A DNA stretch of 11,678 nucleotides from Flavipsychrobacter sp. (GCA_021156265.1 JAJNBR010000064.1:1-11678), one strand, 5' to 3'; shown: positions 1 to 7,285, counted from the stretch's first letter. The notes: generated by a model not told the origin, from the letters alone. A program made the numbers and translations.

Positions 1-1781
1 GTGATAACTACGCTTATCTGTATGATGCCAACGGTATACAAAATAAATATGTTATCCTTCTGGGACGCGATTCGAGGAATCTTGATTCTTTTTATTCGGT
101 GCCTGTGACCAACTATTCGCAGAATATTTTAAGTCACCAGTATAACCCGGCCAGCAACCAGGTGGCCGACGTATTGCAGGTGGGTGATAAATACAATGTT
201 TATTTCCGCGAATTACAGATGCCGGGCGTAAATGCCGAACCCAAGACTTTGCAACCTACTATTCTCGCCACCACAGAGCTTACCAGGCGCATTAAGCCAA
301 CATATACCCAAACTGCCGATGGAAGTATCTACTCGCCCCCGCCACCGGCTGAACCGATACTAAAGAGCGGGAATGTATTTCAGTCGGAATTTCCTGATAC
401 GCCTGCAGATACCACATCCGCCGAAGTGAAAGTGGTAATGGATGAGGTAGTGGATACGACTCCGGTGGCGCAAATAGAGCTGGATGTACCTGACACGGCA
501 AATGTGAATGATAGCATTTTGGTGCGAGTAGATAGTACGTACATCAAAATGAAGCCACAGCCCTACAGGTTAAGTTTCAAGACGGACTTCTTTTCGGTTC
601 GTCTCGACAACAGTGTATTGTTTAACAGGTATCAATCGGTCGACCAGTCGAGCGGCCGCTATGCGAATCCACCTTTGGGGGGGATGCTGACCGTAAGTCT
701 TGACGACCTGATGGAAAACCACAGGTTCACCGGGGGGATCCGGCTGCCGATCAATTTTTCCGGCATGACATGGTTCCTGCAATATGAGAACTTCAAAAAA
801 CGATTGGATAAGAGTGTTTTGTTTTTGCGTTCCACAAATGTGTCTAACGAAGAAGTGCCGGTGCGTATAGACAGCGTGACAACCAGGATGTTCCCCCTGT
901 TGCTGAAAAGAGCTACCAACTTGCTCCAGGGCTCGGTAAGTTATCCTTTGGACCGGGTTCGCAGCGTGAAATTTCATTTGGGACTCAGGCAAGACCAACT
1001 GACGGTGAAGGCGCAGGACGACATTGGTTTATTTGTCGAGCCTTCTACACCAAAACTTTACTGGGCGTCGGGCAGGCTGGAATATGTGTTCGACAATGCA
1101 TCAAAGCCATTGATCAATATTTTTAATGGGTTTAGGTATAAGTTCTTTGCAGAGTATTTGTACAAGCTAAATGATGGTAACGGCGGTTTCTATAATCTTG
1201 GTTTGGATTTCCGGCACTACCAGAAAATATTCAAGAACTTCATCCTCGCTAACAGGCTGGCAGGAGCGCACTCAGGTGGCAACCAAAAGATCCTGTACTT
1301 CCTCGGAGGTGTAGATAACTGGCTGATGCCGCAATATAGTTCCTATGTACCCGTGCGCCCAACGGAGAACTATGCTTTCCAGGCGCTGGCTACCAACCTT
1401 CGTGGCTACCTGCAAAATGCACGCAACGGCAATACTTATGCGGTGCTGAATAGTGAGCTGCGCCTGCCCATATTCACCACGTTCTTGAAACGACCAGTAC
1501 AATCGACAGTTTTGCGCAATATGCAGGCGGTGGCTTTTATGGATGCCGGTTCTGCATGGAACGGCCTGCTGCCTAACGCCGATGCGTTGAAGAATAATGT
1601 CTTTCTGGCAAATCAAAATGTTGCGCTAAGCCTTGATGACCAGACAGGCGGACTTGGTCTTGGGTATGGCCTTGGACTCAGAACAACGCTGTTTGGCTAT
1701 TTCGTGCGTACGGACGTTGCCTGGAATATCGAAGGCAATCCTAAACCGATCATCTACGTATCATTTGGCACCGACTTTTAA
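1..1781 (+). CDS. TolB-like propeller / Omp85-like beta-barrel outer-membrane protein, 5' partial
   Basis: The reading frame is open from position 3 and has no start in the window, so the gene begins upstream; the GTG at 99 is internal. About 592 residues are visible. The first ~75 residues look like the last blades of a TolB/PD40 propeller (AYLYDANGIQNKYVI, later KYNVYFREL). A Pro/Thr/Asp-rich linker follows at about 300-540. From about 560 to the end there are alternating amphipathic strands typical of an outer-membrane barrel. The C-terminal part resembles Omp85/surface-antigen barrels: LRGY at 1398-1409, then a NSELRLPI strand, a FMDAGSAW strand, and a Gly-rich LGLGYGLGLRTTLFGYF strand. 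The chain ends in Phe, as outer-membrane proteins often do. Inference: a periplasmic propeller tethered to an outer-membrane barrel. Substrate unknown; no POTRA domain is visible in the portion present. A terminator follows 15 bp after the stop. Confidence 0.75.
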   Translation, partial: DNYAYLYDANGIQNKYVILLGRDSRNLDSFYSVPVTNYSQNILSHQYNPASNQVADVLQVGDKYNVYFRELQMPGVNAEPKTLQPTILATTELTRRIKPTYTQTADGSIYSPPPPAEPILKSGNVFQSEFPDTPADTTSAEVKVVMDEVVDTTPVAQIELDVPDTANVNDSILVRVDSTYIKMKPQPYRLSFKTDFFSVRLDNSVLFNRYQSVDQSSGRYANPPLGGMLTVSLDDLMENHRFTGGIRLPINFSGMTWFLQYENFKKRLDKSVLFLRSTNVSNEEVPVRIDSVTTRMFPLLLKRATNLLQGSVSYPLDRVRSVKFHLGLRQDQLTVKAQDDIGLFVEPSTPKLYWASGRLEYVFDNASKPLINIFNGFRYKFFAEYLYKLNDGNGGFYNLGLDFRHYQKIFKNFILANRLAGAHSGGNQKILYFLGGVDNWLMPQYSSYVPVRPTENYAFQALATNLRGYLQNARNGNTYAVLNSELRLPIFTTFLKRPVQSTVLRNMQAVAFMDAGSAWNGLLPNADALKNNVFLANQNVALSLDDQTGGLGLGYGLGLRTTLFGYFVRTDVAWNIEGNPKPIIYVSFGTDF

Positions 1782-1796
1782 ATAAAACAGATCCGG

Positions 1797-1826
1797 CAAA
1801 ACCCACCGGCGTTACGGTGGGTTTTG
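1797..1826 (+). terminator. Intrinsic terminator after the barrel gene
   Basis: A perfect 12-bp inverted repeat (CAAAACCCACCG / CGGTGGGTTTTG) with a 6-nt loop GCGTTA starts 15 bp after the stop codon at 1779-1781. The 3' arm itself supplies the U-rich end (TTTTGTATTTA). The A-rich 5' arm would make it partly active on the opposite strand too. It separates the barrel gene from the mlaD operon. Confidence 0.9.
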
Positions 1827-1900
1827 TATTTATGGGCATGGTTGTTTAAAGACTTTAATTTGACGAATCGTAATAAAATATCCATTGAACCTGTTTTTAT

Positions 1901-1908
1901 TACTTTTG
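1901..1908 (+). promoter_or_regulatory. Candidate -7 box for the mlaD operon
   Basis: TACTTTTG matches the Bacteroidota -7 consensus TAnnTTTG exactly. It lies 26 bp before the mlaD ATG and after the upstream terminator, so transcription would start near 1914. No TTTG or TTG is present 17-23 bp upstream, so the -33 element is absent or degenerate. That lowers confidence. Confidence 0.5.
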
Positions 1909-1934
1909 CTAATTAACGACACCATACCAGCTGT

Positions 1935-2876
1935 ATGAAATTTTCGAAAGAGGCCAGGATCGGCTTGCTTGTAGCTATATCCTTATTGATATTTTTTGCG
2001 GGGTTCTATTTTTTGAAAGGCGCCAACCTGTTTTCGGGTGAAAATGAATACTATGTGTATTACGATGACGTGCAGGGGCTGCAGCCTTCGGCCAGCGTGC
2101 AGGTAAAGGGGCTTGGTGTGGGCCGTGTATCAAAGATCGAGCTTAATGGCGGTGGTAAAGTGAAGGTAATGCTTGCTATTAGCAAGAAGGTCAAAGTTGT
2201 GCAGGGATCGTCTGCCACGCTTACAACCGCAGACTTGTTGGGAACCAAGGTGATACGGTTGAATTTAGGTACAGGTGTTGCTGAACTTGAGGATGAAACC
2301 GTACTGCCCGGCACCGTCGAAGGCGGTATGTTGGATAATATTTCAGTGGAGATCACCCCGCTGATACAGGAGGTACGACATGTAGTGGCAGTATTGGATA
2401 CTGTGGTAGTGGGTATTGACCAGATGTTAAACCCTGTTACCCGCCAGCGCCTGTCAAACAGCGTAGCCTCTCTGGATATAACTATGAGGAATTTCTCACA
2501 ACTATCAGATAAGTTGAACCGGGAAAGCGCGGCGCTTGCTTCCATCATTCGCAATACCAATAGCTTTACAGGTAACCTGGCAAATAACAACCAGCAGATC
2601 AATCAGATCATCCGGAATGCAGATGCAACCATAGATCAGCTGTCGAAGGCACCCATCAACCAAACCGTTCAGGATCTTAACCAGACCATTGCCCAGTTGC
2701 AAGGGGTAGTGAACAAAGTAAACGACAATCATGGATCGCTCGGCATGCTGGTTAATGACAAACAACTGTATACCAACCTGACAGAATCACTAAAAACCCT
2801 GAATTTATTACTGGCCGACGTCAATGCCCACCCCTCGCGTTACATAAACGTCACTATCTTTGGCAAGAAAAAATAA
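1935..2876 (+). CDS. mlaD: MCE-family lipid transport protein, MlaD-like
   Basis: 313 residues. In the Mla system MlaD is the inner-membrane-anchored periplasmic subunit that carries phospholipids for an ABC transporter. Visible: a short cytoplasmic start, one membrane anchor at about residues 9-28 (IGLLVAISLLIFFAGFYFLK), then the MCE domain at about 39-116 with the hallmark YYDDVQGLQPSASVQVKGL and GVGRVSKI. After that comes a long helical, Asn/Gln-rich region at about 135-300 with heptad-like spacing, probably a coiled coil. Length and layout fit Bacteroidota MlaD proteins. The ATG at 1935 follows a promoter-like box and gives a complete anchor. The OstA-like gene begins 27 bp downstream on the same strand, which fits an envelope lipid transport operon. 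The permease and ATPase subunits are not in the window. Confidence 0.9.
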   Translation: MKFSKEARIGLLVAISLLIFFAGFYFLKGANLFSGENEYYVYYDDVQGLQPSASVQVKGLGVGRVSKIELNGGGKVKVMLAISKKVKVVQGSSATLTTADLLGTKVIRLNLGTGVAELEDETVLPGTVEGGMLDNISVEITPLIQEVRHVVAVLDTVVVGIDQMLNPVTRQRLSNSVASLDITMRNFSQLSDKLNRESAALASIIRNTNSFTGNLANNNQQINQIIRNADATIDQLSKAPINQTVQDLNQTIAQLQGVVNKVNDNHGSLGMLVNDKQLYTNLTESLKTLNLLLADVNAHPSRYINVTIFGKKK

Positions 2877-2903
2877 AGACACTCACCAAACAGTCGTCTT
2901 GCT

Positions 2904-4532
2904 TTGAGTATTAGCCGTTTATTTATATTTTTTTTGACAATTGCAGCGATGCTTCAGCCCCACTATGCGGCTGCGCAGAACAGTACCGATACTTCAGGTA
3001 AAGTGCCTATCGAAGTAATGCCCGGCACCGGCAGGCTGCAATACGTGCAAACCGATTCCGGTGCTATTAATAAGCTAATAGGTAATGTAATACTCAAGCA
3101 GGGTGAAAACATGATGTATTGCGATAGTGCCTACTTTTTCCTGGAGCGGAATACGGTTGAGGCATTTGGCAATGTCCGTGTGGTACAGCCCGGCTCTGAA
3201 GCGACGAGCGATTATATGCGTTACGTCGGGAATGCCAAGCTGGCCTATATGAAAAGTAATGTGATGCTGACCGACGGCCAGAGCAACTTATGGTCGGAAG
3301 AGGTAGAATACAATACAGCTACCAAGATAGGCGTATATACTCAGGGGGGCACTGTACAAAACGAAACCACAACGCTGTCCAGTAATGCCGGAGTTTATGA
3401 TATGCGGTCAAAGAACGCGCGATTTACAGGCGAAGTGATCGTTACCGATCCTGAGTACAACGTGGTATCCGAAGACCTAGGCTATAACACTGAAACAAAG
3501 CTGGTAACATTTTATTCGCCTTCGGTGGTGACCAGCGACAGCTCGATACTGACCACCAGCAGTGGTACTTACGACAGTAAAAATAAAATTGCGCACTTTA
3601 CCAGCCGTTCTTCAGTTTGGAATAAGGAGCAATACATTGAGTCTGATACTCTCGACTACAACAGGATGACAGGGGTCGGTGTCGCCGTGGGCAATGTTAT
3701 TTCCCTGGATACAATTCAAAAAACGACTCTTTATAGCGGAAGGTCTGATTACAATGAAAAAAAGAAAACGGTATTGGCTTCCATTAAGCCGGTGCTAAAG
3801 CAGATAAACGGGAAGGACAGCATATTCATTCGTGCAGATACGCTGTTCTCTGCGGCTGTACCAAAGCAGCGTGACAGCATTATACGGACAATTGGAAAAG
3901 GTAAAAATGCTAAGCAGGTAACAGAATACCTACCTGACACCATCGGTGCCGATACCTCAGATCCCAGGTACTTTATCGGGTACCACCATGTAAAGATATT
4001 TTCCGATTCGTTACAGGGCGTTTGCGATAGCATCAGTTATTCGACCGTTGATTCTGTCGTCAGGATGATGATAAACCCGATAGCTTGGTCGCGAAACAGC
4101 CAGATAACAGGCGACACGATATTGCTGTACATGGATAGTAGCGAGTTACGCAAGATATACGTACCTAATAACGCTTTTATGATCTCTCAGTCGGGGCCGC
4201 CGCGGGCGCAGCTGTGGGACCAGGTACAGGGGAAGACATTGACCGGCAACCTGAAGAATAATACGATAACGGACATGTTGGTACGGCCCGATGCCGAGGC
4301 CATCTATTACGCAAAGGACGAGTCGGAAGCCTATCTTGGCGTTAACGAGGCTACCAGCGAACGCATGCGCATTCTTTTCAGGGATCAGGGTATATACAAG
4401 ATCATTTTTGAGCAGGATGTAAAGCAGAAGATGACACCGCTGGACCAGGCCGATCTGCCTAATATGAAACTTAGCCGCTACCAATGGCATATCAACCGTC
4501 GCCCGAGGTCGCTTGCTGAGCTGTTTGAATAG
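2904..4532 (+). CDS. OstA-like protein (LptA/LptD N-domain family)
   Basis: 542 residues, exported and periplasmic. OstA/LptA-type beta-jellyroll domains form the hydrophobic groove that carries lipopolysaccharide across the periplasm. The repeat pattern of that fold is clear: IGNVILKQGENMMYCDSAYF, then EAFGNVRVVQ, then further 'GNV..YN..T' units (for example LDYNRMTGVGVAVGNV) through about residue 270. The C-terminal half has more of the same strands, ending in a basic stretch (HINRRPRSLAELFE). The start is TTG at 2904. No ATG lies between the in-frame mlaD stop (2874) and 2949, and an ATG start at 2949 would remove the signal peptide. With TTG the N-terminus is a good signal peptide (RLFIFFLTIAAM...) with probable cleavage after HYAAA, before QNS. 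It is much longer than E. coli LptA, as usual for Bacteroidota OstA-like proteins. Probably co-transcribed with mlaD. Whether it is the functional LptA is inferred. Confidence 0.85.
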   Translation: MSISRLFIFFLTIAAMLQPHYAAAQNSTDTSGKVPIEVMPGTGRLQYVQTDSGAINKLIGNVILKQGENMMYCDSAYFFLERNTVEAFGNVRVVQPGSEATSDYMRYVGNAKLAYMKSNVMLTDGQSNLWSEEVEYNTATKIGVYTQGGTVQNETTTLSSNAGVYDMRSKNARFTGEVIVTDPEYNVVSEDLGYNTETKLVTFYSPSVVTSDSSILTTSSGTYDSKNKIAHFTSRSSVWNKEQYIESDTLDYNRMTGVGVAVGNVISLDTIQKTTLYSGRSDYNEKKKTVLASIKPVLKQINGKDSIFIRADTLFSAAVPKQRDSIIRTIGKGKNAKQVTEYLPDTIGADTSDPRYFIGYHHVKIFSDSLQGVCDSISYSTVDSVVRMMINPIAWSRNSQITGDTILLYMDSSELRKIYVPNNAFMISQSGPPRAQLWDQVQGKTLTGNLKNNTITDMLVRPDAEAIYYAKDESEAYLGVNEATSERMRILFRDQGIYKIIFEQDVKQKMTPLDQADLPNMKLSRYQWHINRRPRSLAELFE

Positions 4533-4536
4533 TTTT

Positions 4537-4567
4537 TTTGGGTATACAGGAAACTTTTATACTTTTG
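4537..4567 (+). promoter_or_regulatory. Near-consensus Bacteroidota promoter for the attenuator leader
   Basis: TTTG at 4537-4540, a 19-bp spacer, then TACTTTTG at 4560-4567. This matches the TTTG / TAnnTTTG pattern with the usual spacing. It begins 4 bp after the OstA-like stop codon, so it drives a new transcript rather than belonging to that gene. Transcription would start near 4574, leaving about 5 nt before the leader-peptide ATG at 4579. Confidence 0.8.
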
Positions 4568-4578
4568 CCACCACAAAA

Positions 4579-4626
4579 ATGACACGAAAGCTACATAAGA
4601 ATAAGAAACACTTACCCAACAGGTAG
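4579..4626 (+). CDS. Candidate leader peptide, 15 aa, lysine-rich
   Basis: A 15-codon reading frame encoding MTRKLHKNKKHLPNR, with stop TAG at 4624-4626. It starts about 12 nt after a near-consensus promoter, in an A-rich context (CACAAAAATG) typical of Bacteroidota starts. Four of 15 residues are Lys, including tandem Lys codons 9-10 (4603-4608). The 3' end of the frame overlaps the first hairpin of the attenuator: codons 11-13 hold segment 1, and codon 15 plus the stop hold segment 2. It is probably not a functional protein; the act of translating it would be the signal. Its size and the position of the control codons resemble the E. coli trp leader peptide (14 aa, tandem Trp at 10-11). That it is translated is inferred from context alone. 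Confidence 0.65.
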   Translation: MTRKLHKNKKHLPNR

Positions 4627-4690
4627 GCATTGATTGTTATGTATATATGCAAATATTCAAAAGCTTACCCTCAACTGGTAAGCTTTTTTT
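4611..4690 (+). promoter_or_regulatory. Transcription attenuator with mutually exclusive hairpins upstream of the aminotransferase-aspartate kinase operon
   Basis: Segment 1 (CTTACC, 4611-4616) pairs with segment 2 (GGTAGG, 4622-4627): 6 bp with one G-U and a 5-nt loop. Segment 3 (4659-4669) pairs perfectly with segment 4 (4677-4687), giving an 11-bp stem with a T tract at 4684-4690. Segment 2 can instead pair with segment 3: 4622-4628 with 4663-4669 (7 bp, one G-U). This extends through 4630-4633 with 4657-4660, 4635-4638 with 4652-4655, and 4640-4643 with 4648-4651, making a long imperfect antiterminator hairpin that blocks the terminator. A ribosome held at Lys codons 9-10 would cover segment 1 and free segment 2, favouring read-through. 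A ribosome at the stop codon would cover segment 2, favouring termination. Pairings were worked out by hand; no folding energies were calculated. Confidence 0.65.
4659..4690 (+). terminator. Intrinsic terminator (segment 3:4 of the attenuator)
   Basis: A perfect 11-bp stem, AAAAGCTTACC / GGTAAGCTTTT, with a 7-nt loop, and a run of seven T at 4684-4690. It lies 126 bp after the OstA-like stop but only about 85 nt downstream of the predicted start of a new transcript, and 23 bp before the aminotransferase ATG. That position suits conditional termination in a leader better than the end of the previous operon, though it could do both. Confidence 0.85.
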
Positions 4691-4713
4691 GATTAAGGAA
4701 CTTAAACAGCAGC

Positions 4714-5988
4714 ATGAGCCGACTAAGCGAACTGGCGGAAAGCCTGATAGGATCTGAAATTGTAAAGCTGGGCAACGAAATAAGTGCCCGCATACGCAAC
4801 GGTGAGCAGATATATAACTACACTATAGGCGATTTCGACCCGGCGATATTTCCGATTCCGGCCGAGCTGGAGGAAGAGATCGTAGGAGCCTACCGTGAGC
4901 GCCATACCAATTATCCGCCCGGAGACGGATTGCCGGAGCTCAGGAAGGCGGTAAGTACTTTCATTAAAGAGCATGAAGGTCTTGACTATGGTCTGGACGA
5001 GATACAGATTGCCAGTGGCGGTCGTCCCATCATTTATTCTATTTTCAAAACGATAGTTGATAAGGGCGATAAAGTAATATACGCAGTGCCTTCGTGGAAC
5101 AATAACCATTATGTGCACATGAACGGCGGCGAGCACTGCCTGATAGAAGCGCTGCCGGAAAACAATTTCATGCCCCTGGCCTCTGATATTAAACCGCACA
5201 TCAAGGGGGCCACTCTGCTTTGTCTATGTACCCCGCAAAACCCAACCGGTACAACTATGAGCAAGACGGAACTGGAACAGATCTGTGACATGGTGCTGGA
5301 AGAGAACGCATCTCGCGGTGCTGATGAAAAGAAACTCTTCATAATGTTTGACCAGATGTACTTTACGCTCACCTATGGAGATACGGTTCACTATAACCCC
5401 GTATCACTCCGTCCGGAAATGAAGGAGTATACAGTATTTGTTGATGGTATCTCAAAAGCATTTTCAGCCACGGGTGTGCGCGTTGGTTGGGCATTGGGGC
5501 CGGTTAAAGTCATTGCCAAAATCAAAGCGCTACTCAGTCATATAGGTGCATGGGCGCCTATGGCTGAGCAATATGCAACAGCCAGGTACCTTGTACAAAC
5601 CGAGGCTGTGAACAAATACCTGTCGCATTTAGGCACTGAGCTCAGCGAACGTTTGAACAGGATATATGATGGCATTATCGGCCTGAAACAAAAAGGATAT
5701 CCTGTAGATGCTGTTACACCCCAGGCCGGCTTGTATCTTACCATTAAGTTCGACCTTGTGGGAAGCCGCGCCAATAGTCAAACGCTGGCCGAGCAATCGG
5801 ATGTTACACAATACCTGCTGAGCGAGGCAGGATTTGCTGTGGTGCCCTTTTACGCCTTTGGTGCCAACAGGCAATCGCCATGGTACAGGCTGAGCGTGGG
5901 CACTTGCCGGAAAGAGGACATAGATGTGGTCATAGGCAAACTGGACAAGGCGCTGTCGAAACTTCAACTTCAATATTCAAACCAGTAA
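4714..5988 (+). CDS. PLP-dependent class I/II aminotransferase, probably aspartate aminotransferase-like
   Basis: 424 residues, cytoplasmic fold-type I PLP enzyme. Visible motifs: YPPGDGLPELRKAV near residues 67-80 (substrate/PLP entry region), CTPQNPTGT with Asn176, FDQMY with Asp213 and Tyr216 (PLP ring contacts), and SKAFSATGVRVGW with Lys248 as the Schiff-base lysine and Arg256 for the phosphate. WYRLSVGT carries Arg392, the usual alpha-carboxylate binder. All key residues are present, and the length is typical or slightly long. The aspartate kinase gene starts 19 bp after its stop, so the two are probably one operon. This suggests the enzyme makes aspartate from oxaloacetate to feed the kinase, but the exact amino acid substrate cannot be read from sequence. 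Expression is probably controlled by the attenuator immediately upstream. The ATG at 4714 gives a normal N-terminus. Confidence 0.88.
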   Translation: MSRLSELAESLIGSEIVKLGNEISARIRNGEQIYNYTIGDFDPAIFPIPAELEEEIVGAYRERHTNYPPGDGLPELRKAVSTFIKEHEGLDYGLDEIQIASGGRPIIYSIFKTIVDKGDKVIYAVPSWNNNHYVHMNGGEHCLIEALPENNFMPLASDIKPHIKGATLLCLCTPQNPTGTTMSKTELEQICDMVLEENASRGADEKKLFIMFDQMYFTLTYGDTVHYNPVSLRPEMKEYTVFVDGISKAFSATGVRVGWALGPVKVIAKIKALLSHIGAWAPMAEQYATARYLVQTEAVNKYLSHLGTELSERLNRIYDGIIGLKQKGYPVDAVTPQAGLYLTIKFDLVGSRANSQTLAEQSDVTQYLLSEAGFAVVPFYAFGANRQSPWYRLSVGTCRKEDIDVVIGKLDKALSKLQLQYSNQ

Positions 5989-6007
5989 TAAACACACAAG
6001 CACGAAA

Positions 6008-7273
6008 ATGCAGGTCTACAAATTTGGTGGAGCATCTATCGCAACACCGGAACGCTTACAGGCTTTGATGCCCATCATCGAAGGCAATAAAGAAACGCTG
6101 ATCATGGTAGTATCGGCATTGGGTAAGACAACTAATGCGCTGGAGGCGATAGTGACTGCAGCTTGTAGTGACCGAAAACAACAGGCCCACGAGCTGGCGA
6201 ATGTGCTGGAACACGAGCACCTGGATTACGCAAAGGCATTGTTGAACGACCAGGTATATGCTAATGCCACGAAAACTTTGAATGTATTTTTTACAGAGTT
6301 GCAATGGGCGATAGACGAGTCAAGTGCTGAGAAGTACGACTATAGCTACGACCAGATAGTATGCATGGGCGAGCTCTTGTCTACACGCATTTTTGCATTC
6401 TATCTTCAGCAACAGGGACAGAACTTTGAATGGATAGATGTGCGGGATGTTATCCGAACCGACGATACTTACCGCGATGCAAAGGTAGACTGGGACTATT
6501 CTCAAAAACAGGCTGAACAGGTGATAGGTAGTGTATTGAAAGGTGGCAAGAACGTGATCACACAAGGTTTTATCGGCGCTACGGCAGATAATGCTTCCGT
6601 AACATTGGGCCGGGAAGGTTCCGATTACACAGCCGCAATGCTGGCCGCAATGCTGAAAGGTGAAGGAGTTACAATATGGAAAGACGTAGAAGGATTGCAA
6701 AATGCTGACCCGAAGCTGTTCCCCAATACAGTGAAGATCGAGGCTATTACTTACCACGAAGTTATCGAGATGGCGTTTTACGGTGCGCAGGTAATACACC
6801 CGAAAACGATCAAGCCTTTGCAGAATAATGGCATACCGTTGTATGTCAAATGCTTCCTCGACAAGAATCTGAAAGGCACAGTAATAAAAAATGAAGTGAA
6901 CAGCATTTTCTACCCGCCGCTTATAGTGCTGAAGAAAAACCAGATACTGCTGCAGGTTACCACGAAAGACTTCTCTTTCATCACTGAAGATAACCTGAGT
7001 GAGTTATACAGGATCATTCACGGACTGAAGGTAAAGGTGAACCTCATCCAGAATGCTGCTATCAGTTTTGTGGCTTGTATCGATAACAAGGAAGACAACG
7101 CACGTAAGCTGATCGAAGCATTAAGTGAGCATTACGATGTTCTGAGCAACGATAATGTTGAATTGCTGACCATCCGTCACCATACACCGGAGATCATTTT
7201 TGATCTCACCAAGAGCCGTTACATTCTGCTGGAGCAAAAAACAAGACATACGGTACAGTTAGTGATGAAATGA
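6008..7273 (+). CDS. lysC: Aspartate kinase, monofunctional
   Basis: 421 residues. Phosphorylates L-aspartate to 4-phospho-L-aspartate, the committed step towards lysine, threonine, methionine and diaminopimelate. The N-terminal KFGGAS (residues 5-10) is the amino-acid-kinase signature. GFIGAT (187-192) and TLGREGSDYTAA (199-210) form the nucleotide/substrate site, and KDVEGLQNADP follows (225-235). The C-terminal part from about residue 305 looks like paired ACT domains (for example VNLIQNAAISFVACID, 344-359), the usual site of allosteric feedback. There is no fused homoserine dehydrogenase, since the chain stops after the ACT region. It lies 19 bp after the aminotransferase and is followed by a strong hairpin. 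The ACT domains suggest enzyme-level feedback in addition to attenuation; which amino acid binds is not visible. The symbol follows monofunctional aspartokinases and does not imply lysine sensitivity. Confidence 0.93.
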   Translation: MQVYKFGGASIATPERLQALMPIIEGNKETLIMVVSALGKTTNALEAIVTAACSDRKQQAHELANVLEHEHLDYAKALLNDQVYANATKTLNVFFTELQWAIDESSAEKYDYSYDQIVCMGELLSTRIFAFYLQQQGQNFEWIDVRDVIRTDDTYRDAKVDWDYSQKQAEQVIGSVLKGGKNVITQGFIGATADNASVTLGREGSDYTAAMLAAMLKGEGVTIWKDVEGLQNADPKLFPNTVKIEAITYHEVIEMAFYGAQVIHPKTIKPLQNNGIPLYVKCFLDKNLKGTVIKNEVNSIFYPPLIVLKKNQILLQVTTKDFSFITEDNLSELYRIIHGLKVKVNLIQNAAISFVACIDNKEDNARKLIEALSEHYDVLSNDNVELLTIRHHTPEIIFDLTKSRYILLEQKTRHTVQLVMK

Positions 7274-7285
7274 TCAGATAGTATT

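Noticed and set aside
570..998. Long minus-strand open frame opposite the barrel gene
   Set aside because: It is antisense to clear beta-barrel coding sequence. No promoter or family signature was found; the same holds for the other antisense frames over mlaD, the OstA-like gene and engB.
1859..1862. TTTG as the -33 element for the mlaD -7 box
   Set aside because: The spacer to the -7 box would be 38 bp, far outside the usual 17-23 bp.
4659..4690. The hairpin read simply as the terminator of the mlaD-OstA operon
   Set aside because: Not fully excluded, but a near-consensus promoter and a short frame lie between the OstA-like stop and the hairpin, and the alternative 2:3 pairing would be unexplained.
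4533..4713. A lysine riboswitch upstream of the aspartate kinase operon
   Set aside because: The leader is far too short for the roughly 170-nt five-helix lysine aptamer plus platform, and no such junction is visible. The short frame plus four-segment pairing explains the leader better.
5880..6068. 62-codon open frame overlapping the end of the aminotransferase and the start of aspartate kinase
   Set aside because: It is out of frame with two strongly supported genes, has no recognisable domain, and its residue pattern is that of a shadow frame.
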